Below, one piece after another: positions 53,701-64,000 of a stretch of DNA of 64,000 bases. The translations under genes were made by a program, and so were the position numbers. Position 1 is the stretch's first letter. Every line of letters begins with the position of its first letter. The notes beneath the pieces were generated by a model, which was not told where the DNA came from, searched no databases, and saw nothing but the letters and a program-made list of their open reading frames with translations. The stretch is from Thelonectria olida (Eukaryota > Ascomycota > Sordariomycetes > Hypocreales > Nectriaceae): NCBI GenBank assembly GCA_020736575.1, contig JAGPYM010000003.1, positions 1,798,001 through 1,862,000 on the forward strand. The letters run 5' to 3'.

Positions 53701-55773
53701 TCGTACTGTTTGTCCTTCCGTCTACGAATAATCGCCATCAGCCAAGATTGTGCCAGTGAATACGAAACACACAAAAATAATGATGGCACCGCACTTCAGC
53801 CACTCACAACAATGAGCAGCCCTCCCAAGCACTTCTCTCAACCCAAAGCGAACAAGCCCTCACCCGGCCAAACGACCCCCGGCCCCAATCCCGTCCAATT
53901 GCAGATTTAGAAACCCTTTCGAGGGTGCCTTGTGCGGCCGGTCGCCTTGGCTCGTTGCTTTTTCCCGCCTGGTCTGGGCTTTCGGGTGAGTTTGTCGTCT
54001 GCTCCAGTGCCTCTTCGGGCACGTTCCAAAGACCGGCGCCGCCATACCTCGCCAGGGCTGCATGTCTTTGGGAAGCCTCCAAGGCTCAGCTGCTGACAAC
54101 GGTGCAGTAGCTCAGGTCCCTGCCAGCCGCGGTGCCAGCAAACGTTACGGCGTGCATTCGGCGGCGACTTCGTTCAACGGAGACGATGAAGGCCGACGCC
54201 TTCTCGTTACTGGCCCCGGTTCTCCGGCTTCCTATGACGATTCCCCGAGCCCACTGACTATCGACGACGGCCTCCTCCAGCCTCACCCCAGCACTCTCGG
54301 CATCGTCTTCTCTTCTCATCAAGCGCGGTGACCGAGTCAGATCAAGCAGGCCAGCTGGAGGAAGGCTACGGAGATCGAGATCTGCACTAAAGGGTCCACG
54401 GTCTCGTTCACTGCTTACTCCCAATCCCGCTATCGCTCTCGCCCATGTGTCAACAAGATATGCTCCTTGGGTGTTCCCTGATGCACGCTACTGATATAAA
54501 CTTTATCAAGCAATTGCGTACCTGGTTATCTGGCCGTTGTGGCTTCGCCTGCTCCCGCTCCCCGTCTGTCGATGGTGGTGTCATGTCGTAAGAGAGTTTG
54601 AGGAGACAACTTGACCCTACTGAGCACCCATCAACAGACTGGCCAGGGTTTGGGAGTACCAATGCGAAAACAGCAACACATCGGACCCCATGAAAGGACC
54701 CCCGTTCCCAAGCGACTGGGTGCTAGACGGCAGAGCAGATATTTGAGCCCGACCCCGCCCATGTTTAACGACATGTCAACCTTTTAGCAAGCCGGTGTAC
54801 AAGAAGGGTATTGAAGACCGGATGATAGATAGTTCCCAAGAGTCTGGGTCGGCTTCGACCAGCATGGAAACAGCGCCGAGCGGCCACCCTCCCAATTGGG
54901 GCAACTTCTATTTCTTCCAGAGAGGCGAAGGCTACCAGCTGGAACAGTTCGCCCCAGAAAAAAAATTGACCGCGTCGTCGGCGTCGGAGCGTTGGCGTTC
55001 CAGAAGCTCTCCCAAGGGTGTGGCGGGTGGCAACGTCTCCGGTTTGGCAGGTGAAACAAATCGTCAACAGCTCGTGGCATCAAACATTTTGACTGGACCT
55101 AACGTCGGTCTCCGGACGGCCTCGATGACATGATGATGCGCCTGTGTGGCTCATCGTCTCGGTCCAAATGCTTCTGTCTCGTTGACACCCTCCGCTTCTT
55201 TAGGATCGTCTGAACTTTGTCTGGGTGTTTTGATCCCTTTGGGGTCCGGTTGTCCTCCATCTGCTCCATTATCTTCCCACCTTCCCTTCTGGAGCCAGCT
55301 ACGAAGTAGGCTGACGACCAGGCTGCGGATACCAGACGAAAAGATGGTGGGGGACGGATGGAAGAGATAATCTAGCCAAGACCACGAAGCAAGCAAGCCA
55401 GGCACGATGGTGAACGACTAGACCGAATTGTGGCCGACTGGAGCAAGGAGGAGGCTAAAGGCTCGGGTCGCGTCCTATTGGCCGGGGCAAGGTCTTCTCC
55501 TCCGGACCTGAAACTTAGCACTGCATAAAACCTCGGCCTGGCGCTGTGCTTGATGTTGCATTAGCCAGGAACAAGTGCAATGCTCGGTTCATAGCGCGCG
55601 GAGCAAAGTCCACTGATGGACAATCGTCAGGCACAAGTACGGGCACAAAACAACGACATGCTCATTTCGGCATGCAGCCACGGACCCATCGCCGCACCAC
55701 CTCGTGTGTGCGCCCGAGTGCCCTTCCCCATGCCTGCATAATGGCGGTGATGCTGACGGGATGGTCGGTACAT

Positions 55774-55789
55774 TACGAAGTACTTCGTA
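55774..55789. repeat. 16-nt perfect palindrome TACGAAGTACTTCGTA
   Basis: The sequence equals its own reverse complement over 16 nt and is a full dyad of the TACGAAGTA word. Confidence 0.95.
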
Positions 55790-56261
55790 CAGGGACCCGA
55801 CTCAGGAACCTGCATAACGGCCCCCAGCTCTGCCTGAGTTCTCAGGGCGAGACGGAGACGGACCCAAGAGCTCCCCGCCAAGGGCCTTCAGGCTTCCCAA
55901 TGCCCTGAGGACCCTTCTGTGTCTTCACTGCACCTCTCCAGAGACGTCTAGGACCAGGGGCTCTTCATCCATCTGCCGGCTGTCGATCGTCGCCACTAGA
56001 GGCAGCCATCGCCAGCGACCCGAACCATTTTGACAGCCAGAGAGTTGATGCCACAGGGTCTCACCCCCAGGTCATGGATCTTTCGTCGACGCCGAGGAAG
56101 TGGCCCTCTCAATCATGCGTTTCTTTTCTTAACTCGCTGCCTTGCAATATCGCCATGCCCGTCCTGCTATATCGGGAAAGTCTCCCTCAATGCTGGGATG
56201 GATAAATCAAGAATGCTTCTTCCTGGCCTAACAATAGGTTGGTTGATATTACCTACATATG

Positions 56262-56277
56262 TACGGAGTACGAAGTA
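56262..56277. repeat. TACGGAGTACGAAGTA composite motif
   Basis: TACGGAGTA and TACGAAGTA words overlap by two bases, flanked by ACCTAC at 56251-56256 and GTAGGT at 56275-56280, which are reverse complements. Confidence 0.9.
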
Positions 56278-56981
56278 GGTATGTGCGAAGAGTGCTCAAT
56301 CCGAGATGCGGGTACCGAGCGTCCCAGTCTGGGTGGGCCTGGCCAGTGAGGTTGTCACCCGCTGCCCGTCGTCGTTGGTACCAGAGATTGGTGGTGTCGG
56401 TGTCGGTATCGTATCTGGAACCGTCCACTCACGCCTCCGCCTGGTCCGTCTGGTGGTACCGTTGTGGCTCTTGGTGGCACGTCGTATGCCTTGGCCTGTT
56501 GGTCTGCTTGCCTGCTTCGTACCTTGCATACGGTAGCGGTCTTCTGCTGCAGATTGCTGTGCAGATGGCCATCCCAGTTGCCATTGTCTGAGGTGCAGGC
56601 TCTGACGCCTCCATTATGCAGGAACAGGAACGGCGGCCAGTTGTGGCCACCACACTCACCATCCACCGGGCTGTGACACCGGTGGCCTTTCTGCAGAAAA
56701 GCAACCATGAGTGGCATTATCACACGCATCACATTCGCCCTGAATATCGAGTGGTTGCAAGCCAAGGGCCACCAAAGGACCACCCAGTTTCCTCAATCAA
56801 TTGCAGTGCGGAAAGTGGCGTTAGATGTCTCTTCTCTCGACCTTTTCCTTCTGTCCATCCTCCATGTCGGCTTCCCTTCTTCCTTCAGGCTTGCTTCAGG
56901 TTGGAAGCTAGGAAGACGAGAAGCCCACTCACACCATGCATATCCATATCCATTCGGACGTATTTTGACACAGACACACCA

Positions 56982-57031
56982 TACGAAGTACGTCCCCTCC
57001 CACGCAATGAACGCGCACACATACTTCGTAC
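56982..57031. repeat. Inverted pair of TACGAAGTA words
   Basis: TACGAAGTACG begins at 56982 and its reverse-complement-type word TACTTCGTAC lies at 57022-57031. Confidence 0.9.
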
Positions 57032-60000
57032 TTTCAGACACAAACAATGCTGGTCTGGTCCGTCCTCAGTGGGTGACTCCATTGTGGCTACTGACATCCT
57101 CATCCTCCCATTACCTAAAGACATATACCCTTCTGTCCACAGTGCAGTCTTTGGCCCACGCTCTCCCGTGGCGCGGCGGCCACTCGCACCAGATTGCCCC
57201 AGAATCGTCAGCTACCGCAATCGCTCGCCATCAATCGCCATCGAGCATCACATCACCAGCTACTGAAACCTTGAGACTAGAGGTCCAGTCGAGCATCTCT
57301 GCTCCACTGATCCTCCTCGCGGGGCCCTCGGCCTTCCCTGTAGAGCATAAGCTCCAGGGAACGTGCTCTGAAGCTATCGACACCACCGTCGTGCTGAGAC
57401 CACAGGACGGCACAGACTCTGAAAACCAGGATGTCGTCAGCTCCGTGGTTGGCTTGTTAGTGCTCGGTTTGGCCTCGCTCGCGGAACCGGCTGGGCACAA
57501 CCTGGTACAGAGGGCATAGATACTGGACGTCCGCCTGCACAGTGGCGGGCACTTACCTAACAATCAGTAACGAGTCATCGCGTTCCCACTCCAACCCCAA
57601 GCTGCTTGGACATGGGATGGGATGTCGTCGTCTAAACCATTTCTGGGCAGGCCATCGCCACCACTCCAAGTGGTTGGGCGGTCTCCGATCAGACCAGTAG
57701 CCAACAGAGCGGCCAGCAGCTAGAGATAGATCCGTTCCGCGGGATTCAGTCGGTCTCGAAAGGCCCTGTCACGAACTGCACCACCCCAGACTATAATGTA
57801 CCAAGGATCTCAGCCCATGCCTGCAGTGTCCCGGCGGCATGTGAGAGATCAACTCGTCCAAGAAAAATTTTCCTGCACAAAGTACGGTCTGCAGCTGCAT
57901 TTATCGTGCAGTTTCGCCGACGCGGAGACCAAATTTCAGTGATGTTGCTTCGATATTTCAACCGTGCTCGAGAGTCATTGATGGCGTGGCTCCCAGACCA
58001 CATCCAATCAACCTGGGGCCGCAAGCCTCCAAAATAGTCCATTCGACCCGGCTGTACAAACCGTCATGAGGTCCCAGCACGGCGTCCTGGAAGCGAGCAT
58101 GCTTGGCTCGACCGGGGACAATGGATGGGACCCTGATGGGCGGTCCTGTCTCAATAGGCCGCTAGACAAGGGGTATCCAGGCACCAAGGACCAGCGACAT
58201 TTGGCATCCTGGTGCTGGGAATTGGGTAACGGCCCGGATACGTAGCCGTGTGGCCAGCCAATCTTGTTGATAAGAGCCACGGCGACTTGGCCTGCAAACA
58301 TCCCTGTCCTCCGGCCATTAGGATGCTCCCCGGATTTCAGCCCGGCCAAATGCACCACGCCCATGATTCCAATGAATTCAGTTGCTGCTGTTCCATTGTC
58401 CGTGGGGCTGCAGCATTTTGGCATGATTCTGGAAGATCCCCTCTGAGATACACATCTTCATTAGTTGCCATTAGCCGGCCTTCACCGGGGTCATCTCTGC
58501 CGTAGAGTCGGTCGAATCTCCTCTGGCTGTGTCTGGCGAGATCCTGCGCGTTGGTCAACAAACACTGAACCATCGGACGGCCCTGCCTCGTTTAGGACGA
58601 AGTAGTGGCAAGCAATTCGTCGCCGAATCGCCATCATGGTCATGACTTGCTCGCGGACCCATAGGCTCATTGCTAACGAGTGGCGGAACATGGTCGTCTG
58701 TCTCGTCTCGTCTGTTACTAAGACGTAACCTCATTGACGTCGTCTCCTCCCCGGATGAAGCGATGGGACTCGTTCATGCAATTGTCAAACATGGGACTGC
58801 CTGGTAGGTCCCACAGATCAACCCCAGAGACGGCTACTGAAGGGCTCGCAAAATAGTCGGCTGGGCGTGGTGTGTATGGGTGCCATGGATGGTCCGCTTC
58901 ACCGCGAGTCAATCCCATGCTCCGACATAACGACCGACCAGATGTGGAGGCAGGTTGAAATCAGCCCGTATCCAGGATCCTCTCCCAGTCTCGCACTCTT
59001 GCCCCCCACCCCCCAGCTAGCGTAGGCCTTCTCACCCTGCCTGGCCGAGAGGCCATTCCACCGACCATGTCCTTGGGCCTTCGAGAAGGTTTCAGACCCC
59101 ACCAGCTCAATCTCAAGCCCCCAACCCAGCATGACGCGAGATCACCATTCAATGATATGAACGGGTGGCCGGTTCGGTGTACGGTGTTCGCCTCCAGAAT
59201 CCATGTTGACGATCTGGACACTGTGGAAACGGTTACAAAGTGTCGTTACATACCTCGGTCAGTCGAAGTTACGGTAGCAATTCAGTCAAAGAAGCAAAGG
59301 GAGTCTGAGATGTCATGGAAAATGTCATATCTAACCCCAGAAAAGAGGTGGTCTCTCCGCTTTCCCGGGACCTCGACCTGACTAGAGTCGGCGAACTATC
59401 AGCCATGCTGACACACACAAGACGGGACATATCGGCGTTATCTCAGTAACTATCATCCTCACGCTGAGGATTAGTACACGGGCCATCTGTCTAATCATCC
59501 ATGACTACGCCAAAAACTACTACAACTCTGCACCACTATCTCTACGAGCATCACTATCTGGCACGAGCGCCTCGGACTTATCACGTCTTAGGGTGCATCT
59601 GTCATTGGGTGGGGTCACACGGGAAATAAGCTGAGTGCAAAGTACAGTATCTTGGCATCAATCATCATATCATATATCGATGTGTCCAGGTTTACGTGCA
59701 GGTTGCAGCATATCATATCAAACACTCCCACTATCTGCATCACCATGTCCAATGACTGACCGGCATGGTAATTAGAGGCGTCTGAGGGTGGCAGGTCAAC
59801 CTCGGAAGTCCTCGCATTAAATGGGAAAAGAGGAAACTGTCGACAGAGCCATTCTCTCACGTGATGCAGGCGCCAACCGGGACTCGGTGACGGTGATGTG
59901 ATGATTGCTTTGAGCAAACATATCTTTTCAGAAACAACGGCATATGCTTCCCAGGTTCATGCTGGACTGCAGGTCGATCGACGGCCCCTATACTCCATTC

Positions 60001-60873
60001 TTGGCAAGTTACATCACTTGGTCTTCAGTTGGGCCCAGGGCCATTGCCTTGAAAAGTTTGCAAGCCACGTCTCATACGAATAGACGAGTGGTGAGTGTGT
60101 GATGTTTACACACCCTGCATCCCCCCATGGGCAACTTCGGTCGTTGGACCTCTCGGAGGGCAAGAGCAGCATGTCCTGATACAATGGCTTGAACGCCACT
60201 GAGAAGAGGAACTCCGAGCCCGGCAGGCGAGATTTGCTCCCAGGAACCTTGGAAGCCAGGAATGTGAGCTCTCAGGTTTGCTTGGACAGAGAAAGCAGCG
60301 GTGGAGAGGGAGTGGCCCTTCTCCAACTACCGAAACTGGGAAGAGAAAAAGCAAATATGGCCCGCGGATGGTCCCACGGTCTTCCGCCTCGAAAGTGAGG
60401 CTTTTCCTCCCACGGTCCCTGGTGCTTTGGCCCCCATGAAGGAAAAAGAAAAGAAAGATACGATTACAACAGGTTACCGAGGAAAAAAACTTTTCGGGCG
60501 TCCCAACGAGGAGGGAAACGAGTGGGATGGTGGATAGGGAACTTTTCGAGCCGTTCATCGATCCCGAATGGGACAGCGGCACGGCAAGAGAGGGTCGAGC
60601 TTTGAACATTGAGCGGACTGTGGAGACGAACGGCAGACATTTCGGAGACTATCTTGAAAAGCCAGGCCTGGATTGATAGTTTGCGCATGGACGAGAAAAG
60701 AGCAAAGAAGGACTACCCATCGGTCAAGGTCAAGAAGCACAAGTGTGAGATGGAGGACCTGTGGGCGGTGCATGAGTTTAGCGCAAGCCCATGTCTCTGG
60801 TGTCGGTTCTGTCACATACGAATATGACGAGGCCAACGAGAAGAGGCAGCCTCTGGGTGTTGGCATCCCTCAT

Positions 60874-60941
60874 AGCAAGCAAGCAAGCAAGCAAGCAAGT
60901 TTGCTACTCATCATCCTCACCGTTCGTTCGTTCGTTCGTTC
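60874..60941. repeat. Adjacent tetranucleotide repeats (AGCA)n and (CGTT)n
   Basis: About six AGCA units at 60874-60900 and five CGTT units at 60921-60941, separated by 20 nt. Confidence 0.92.
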
Positions 60942-63010
60942 CCCCACACACACGGCAACTTCGGATCCAATCGATGCCGGGTGGGATCTGCGGAAATGGC
61001 GGGCTTGTTTTTACGACATCAAACTTTCAGCTAAAGACGAGAGAGACGTCCTGTCGGTAAAGGTATTTCCTATTCCTATTGTCCTGACCTATTCACCGCT
61101 GGATGGAACCCACCGGTTGGGTCAACTAGTTTTTCTCTGTTTGTCTCGTTGGTGGTGAGACGGACCACCAGTTGTACCGCCCTTTTCCTGTGTTTCCTTT
61201 TTTCACTTCTCCTTTCTTTTTCTCTCTACTTTCACGCCCTTTCTTTTTTACTTTTGATGTCTCTTTCCTCCCTCCCTTCGCTCGCTTCCACTTCACCTTG
61301 TTTTTTATGCTGAGTCCATTTGTGGCATCATTGACGCATAGTTTTATGCGAGGGTCACATTGTGTTCACAATGTCAAGCAAGGGAATAATGCTCAGCTGG
61401 GTCCTCTTGAGCAAAGTCTCTGCTAGAGTCTCCATTTCTGAGATGGCTTGGGCCTGATACTCATGCAAGGGCAATCAGTCATACCTACCCACACACATGG
61501 CTCCCAAACACACCAAGAGGGCATATGTCTCACTGTTCCAACGCGAGGGGGGCCTGATTTCAGGTCCGAGACCTAAGACAAGCCAAGCTTTCTCTCTGAT
61601 GTGCGTTTTGGCGTATGTGAGGGAGGGGATCGATCCAATCGAGAGTGTTGAGATGGCCAAGGCTGAGATACTCCAAGTGGAGGGTTTTGAGACATGACAG
61701 ACAAATCCAACATTTTCAAAGTCATGATGTGCAGGGCGGGCGGCCGATCAATCTAGACTGCTTTTGTTTGTCTTGACTTCTTGGCTCAGCCGTCTTGCTC
61801 GAGACATCTCTCTCGACGGAGGGTCTCGGCCGTCCAAAAGGTCTCATGGGCGCTCAAGCACCTCAAGTGAGGGGGATGTCGGTCATTGTCTCTGTGACGT
61901 GACCAGGTTGAAAAGTCTCACAGCGACAGAGCACGTCACGTCTGTCCGTATCTGACACCCCCCGTACAGCCGCCATGGGTCGACTTTTTTTCTTTGCACG
62001 GGAAAGAAGCAAAGTTGCACCGTGTTGGGCCGAGTCTTGTCCAGTTTTTCCAATCGAGTGTCGATGACAGGTCGTTCCGGGCCATTCGGTTACCGTTTTC
62101 TGTCCAACTCTGACGATTTCCTCTTTTGTCGGCCGGGCCCGGCACCGTTTGAACGGTCCTGGGGATCCAAGGTCCCAAGCAGGCGGCTCTGCTTTGTTGC
62201 GCTTCCTACTTTAGGGTGGGGTTATTGGGGCAAATGCAGGCTGTCACGATTCTTGGACGAGTCGAGGTGGGGAATCGGCTGTCACTGCCAGTCTCTCCCG
62301 ACAGCTTACATAGTACATGTGTGCTGAGAGCCTTGGCTTGACTTGTTCAAGGGATGGCCTCATGGGGTGGGGAGACATGCAAGGGGAACTCTGGCCGTTG
62401 GATCGGACCCGATGGCGAGGCGAGATCTCAACGGCAGGGCCCCGTGTTCTTCCTGCAGGGCGGCGCCGGGCTTGCCTTGAGAGCAAAAGAAGGAAAAAGA
62501 AGTCATCGGAATGTCTCTGTCTGACACGTCATGGGTCTCGCCAACTGCTTCGGCCTATGGCAGTCGTCGTGTTTAAAAAATTGGAATGCATCACGAGGAA
62601 GACGCGTCGTTGCATCCGTGGAGCTGTTGTCACTTGTTTTTCCTTTCTTTTTTGTATTTTTATGTCTCTCTTTGGGCATGTCTCCGGACGTGTTATTTGC
62701 TTTGCGCTGTCCGATGTGAGTCGGAGGTGGACGATACATTTCTTTTTAAGTTGTCCATGTGGTGTGATTGTGTTGCGAAGGATGGAGAATTTTTGCCGTC
62801 CATGATGCAGCTGTGTGCATGGGCCGTGTTGTAGGGTAAGTAGTTTTCGAAGTCGGGATCATTGGAGGAATGCAATGCTTTTTGCCTGCCGATCAGGAAC
62901 TTTGATCGCCCGTCGTGTATGCAATTTGCATTGGCCTGTATGTTATTGGGTTTTTATCCTCGGATAAAGGTCCATTTCGAGACGCATTCTGATTGATGGC
63001 ATGCAGCCTA

Positions 63011-63024
63011 TTCGTACATACGAA
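63011..63024. repeat. TTCGTA-CA-TACGAA inverted repeat
   Basis: Six-base complementary arms around a two-base spacer. Confidence 0.85.
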
Positions 63025-63729
63025 GCAAATGCTGACATGTCATGGATGGGCGGTTCGGCTCGTGAACGGGAAGTTTAATAGCCGACAAAGCTTTTGCACA
63101 GACAAGGCACTCGCATTCCAATCGTGTCATTGATTCCGTGACATTTGGCTGGCCTTTTCTCGTATTTGAAGTTGGTGACGTGTATGACTCTGAATGAGCA
63201 TCCAACGTGGAATGACCGCCCGAAAGCCAAATTCGGCAACCCAAGTTTGCCCACCATCTTCCCACAACCGCGAGGTCTAGGGTATGTGACGCATATGGCC
63301 GGTTCAATTCCGATTTAACAAGTATTCATTCCCAAGATTTTGCTAGGTTTTCCAACGGAACATCATGATCGGGTTGAAAGCATATTCGTGGTGTAGGGTA
63401 GGTCGCGCCCAAAGTGAGGCATGGCAAGCATGTGACGTTGTGGCGTAATATCAATTGATTGGCCGTTAGCCCCACCCCAGCCACCCCAACTTGCCGGCTT
63501 CCCTGCAACCAGCCACTTCAATCAAGGGCCCCCCCCGCTGAAGAAACGACATCATCAGGTCTCTAAGCGTAACGCCAAGTTGCTCCCAACCTCCCAACTT
63601 CGACAAGAAACAGGCCAATTGTCACTGGAGAACGCGTCCTTTCAATTTCGGGAAATTGGATGTGATTGCATACGAAGCATCCAAGAGAGCCAAGGAAAAG
63701 AGGGGAAAAAAAAGAGAGGGAATCCACAC

Positions 63730-64000
63730 CCCCTGGTTTGAGGTCCCTTATATCGTCCCCGCGCTTCCCAGTGGTTCGGTCCGAAATCTTGCATCTTACA
63801 TATTAATCAATCATCCAACTATTCTTGTGTCACTTTCTGACATCTCGAGTCCGTCCCTTGAATACTTACCTCTTTGTTTGTTTTGCTAGCTCACTCGAGG
63901 AATTTTTACAATTTGTTTATATTGCGTTCCTCAGTCTTCGGCCAACATATTCAAACTCACACTCCCTTTCCTCCCCTTTCACCTCCTTGCCTTGCTGCAT
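63730..64000 (+). promoter_or_regulatory. Promoter-like region for a gene beyond the right edge
   Basis: A TTATAT element near 63748 is followed by progressively C/T-rich sequence to the window end (CTCCCTTTCCTCCCC), which resembles the promoter/leader of a plus-strand gene such as that seen before mnn9. The gene itself is not in the window. Confidence 0.35.

Larger units (their letters stand above)
50669..64000. other. 13.3-kb stretch without a supportable gene
   Basis: From the 5' end of the msn2/seb1-like gene to the window edge I find no frame with a recognisable domain, convincing start plus splice structure, or conserved composition. Base composition looks mixed rather than the extreme AT-richness expected of RIP-degraded repeats. 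Content includes short tandem repeats (60874-60941), a palindrome cluster (55.7-57.1 kb) and promoter-like sequence at the far right. The longest frames (56616-57266 and 56707-57519, overlapping on the same strand) contradict each other. It may be a large regulatory region, long non-coding transcripts or eroded gene remnants. Confidence 0.6.

Noticed and set aside
54062..54424. Coding-like frames on both strands in the gene desert
   Set aside because: Both strands read open for about 90-110 codons with Ser/Arg-rich content and no domain; high local GC explains this better than a gene.
56616..57519. Two overlapping plus-strand frames of 216 and 270 codons
   Set aside because: They share the same DNA in different frames, neither has a motif or convincing start, and the region is rich in simple words; likely chance frames.
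63295..63315. GGTTCAATTCC resembling a tRNA B-box
   Set aside because: Flanking bases do not form a T-stem or acceptor stem; no tRNA fold.

Overview
The window is nuclear DNA from a filamentous ascomycete, most likely a Sordariomycete and plausibly Hypocreales; the order is an inference. Genes lie on both strands at roughly one per 2.8 kb up to 50.7 kb. Introns are short (about 49-380 nt) with GT..AG ends and CTAAC/CTGAC-type branch sites. The products are eukaryotic housekeeping proteins of fungal type (Mnn9, Pex4, U2AF small subunit, Osh6/7, Dus2, Mic26/27, Oct1, Hcs1, Dph6, Msn2/Seb1). No operon, CRISPR array, rRNA, tRNA or intact transposon was recognised.

Layout. 0.5-1.7 kb (+): Golgi mannosyltransferase Mnn9. 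2.7-5.7 kb (-): Pex4, a low-complexity basic/acidic protein with an unresolved start, and a PRA1/Yip3 protein lying end to end with it. 5.7-8.9 kb: spacer with a probable PRA1 leader intron. 8.9-11.0 kb (-): ELMO/CED-12 protein, divergent from the U2AF small subunit (11.8-12.5 kb, +), which converges on a seven-exon Osh6/7-type lipid transfer protein (13.1-15.1 kb, -). 17.6-20.9 kb (-): a 1119-residue fungal protein of unknown function. After a 4-kb spacer come Dus2 (+), Mic26/27 (-) and Oct1 (+), the last two sharing a 519-bp divergent promoter. 31.1-33.2 kb (-): a 708-residue disordered/coiled-coil protein. 36.7-37.0 kb (+): a candidate 76-residue two-exon gene. 37.4-39.9 kb (-): six-exon Hcs1 helicase. 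40.4-41.8 kb (-): DUF202 membrane protein. 43.3-44.4 kb (+): pyridoxal-reductase-like AKR, convergent with Dph6 (44.5-47.0 kb, -). 48.9-50.7 kb (-): Msn2/Seb1-type stress regulator.

From 50.7 kb to the right end (13.3 kb) I find no supportable gene although base composition looks normal. This is the most unusual large-scale property. It is bounded by the msn2/seb1-like 5' end and by a CT-rich, TATA-bearing stretch that looks like the promoter of a plus-strand gene beyond the window. It also holds a cluster of TACGAAGTA / TACGGAGTA palindromic words.

Functional themes are secretion and membrane traffic (Mnn9, PRA1, Osh6/7, ELMO), organelle biogenesis (Pex4, Mic26/27, Oct1), RNA and translation (U2AF, Dus2, Dph6) and stress transcription (Msn2/Seb1). 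The genes are not a biosynthetic cluster; their neighbourhood looks like ordinary fungal synteny. Splice structures were worked out by hand from phase, splice signals and family conservation and should be checked against RNA-seq.
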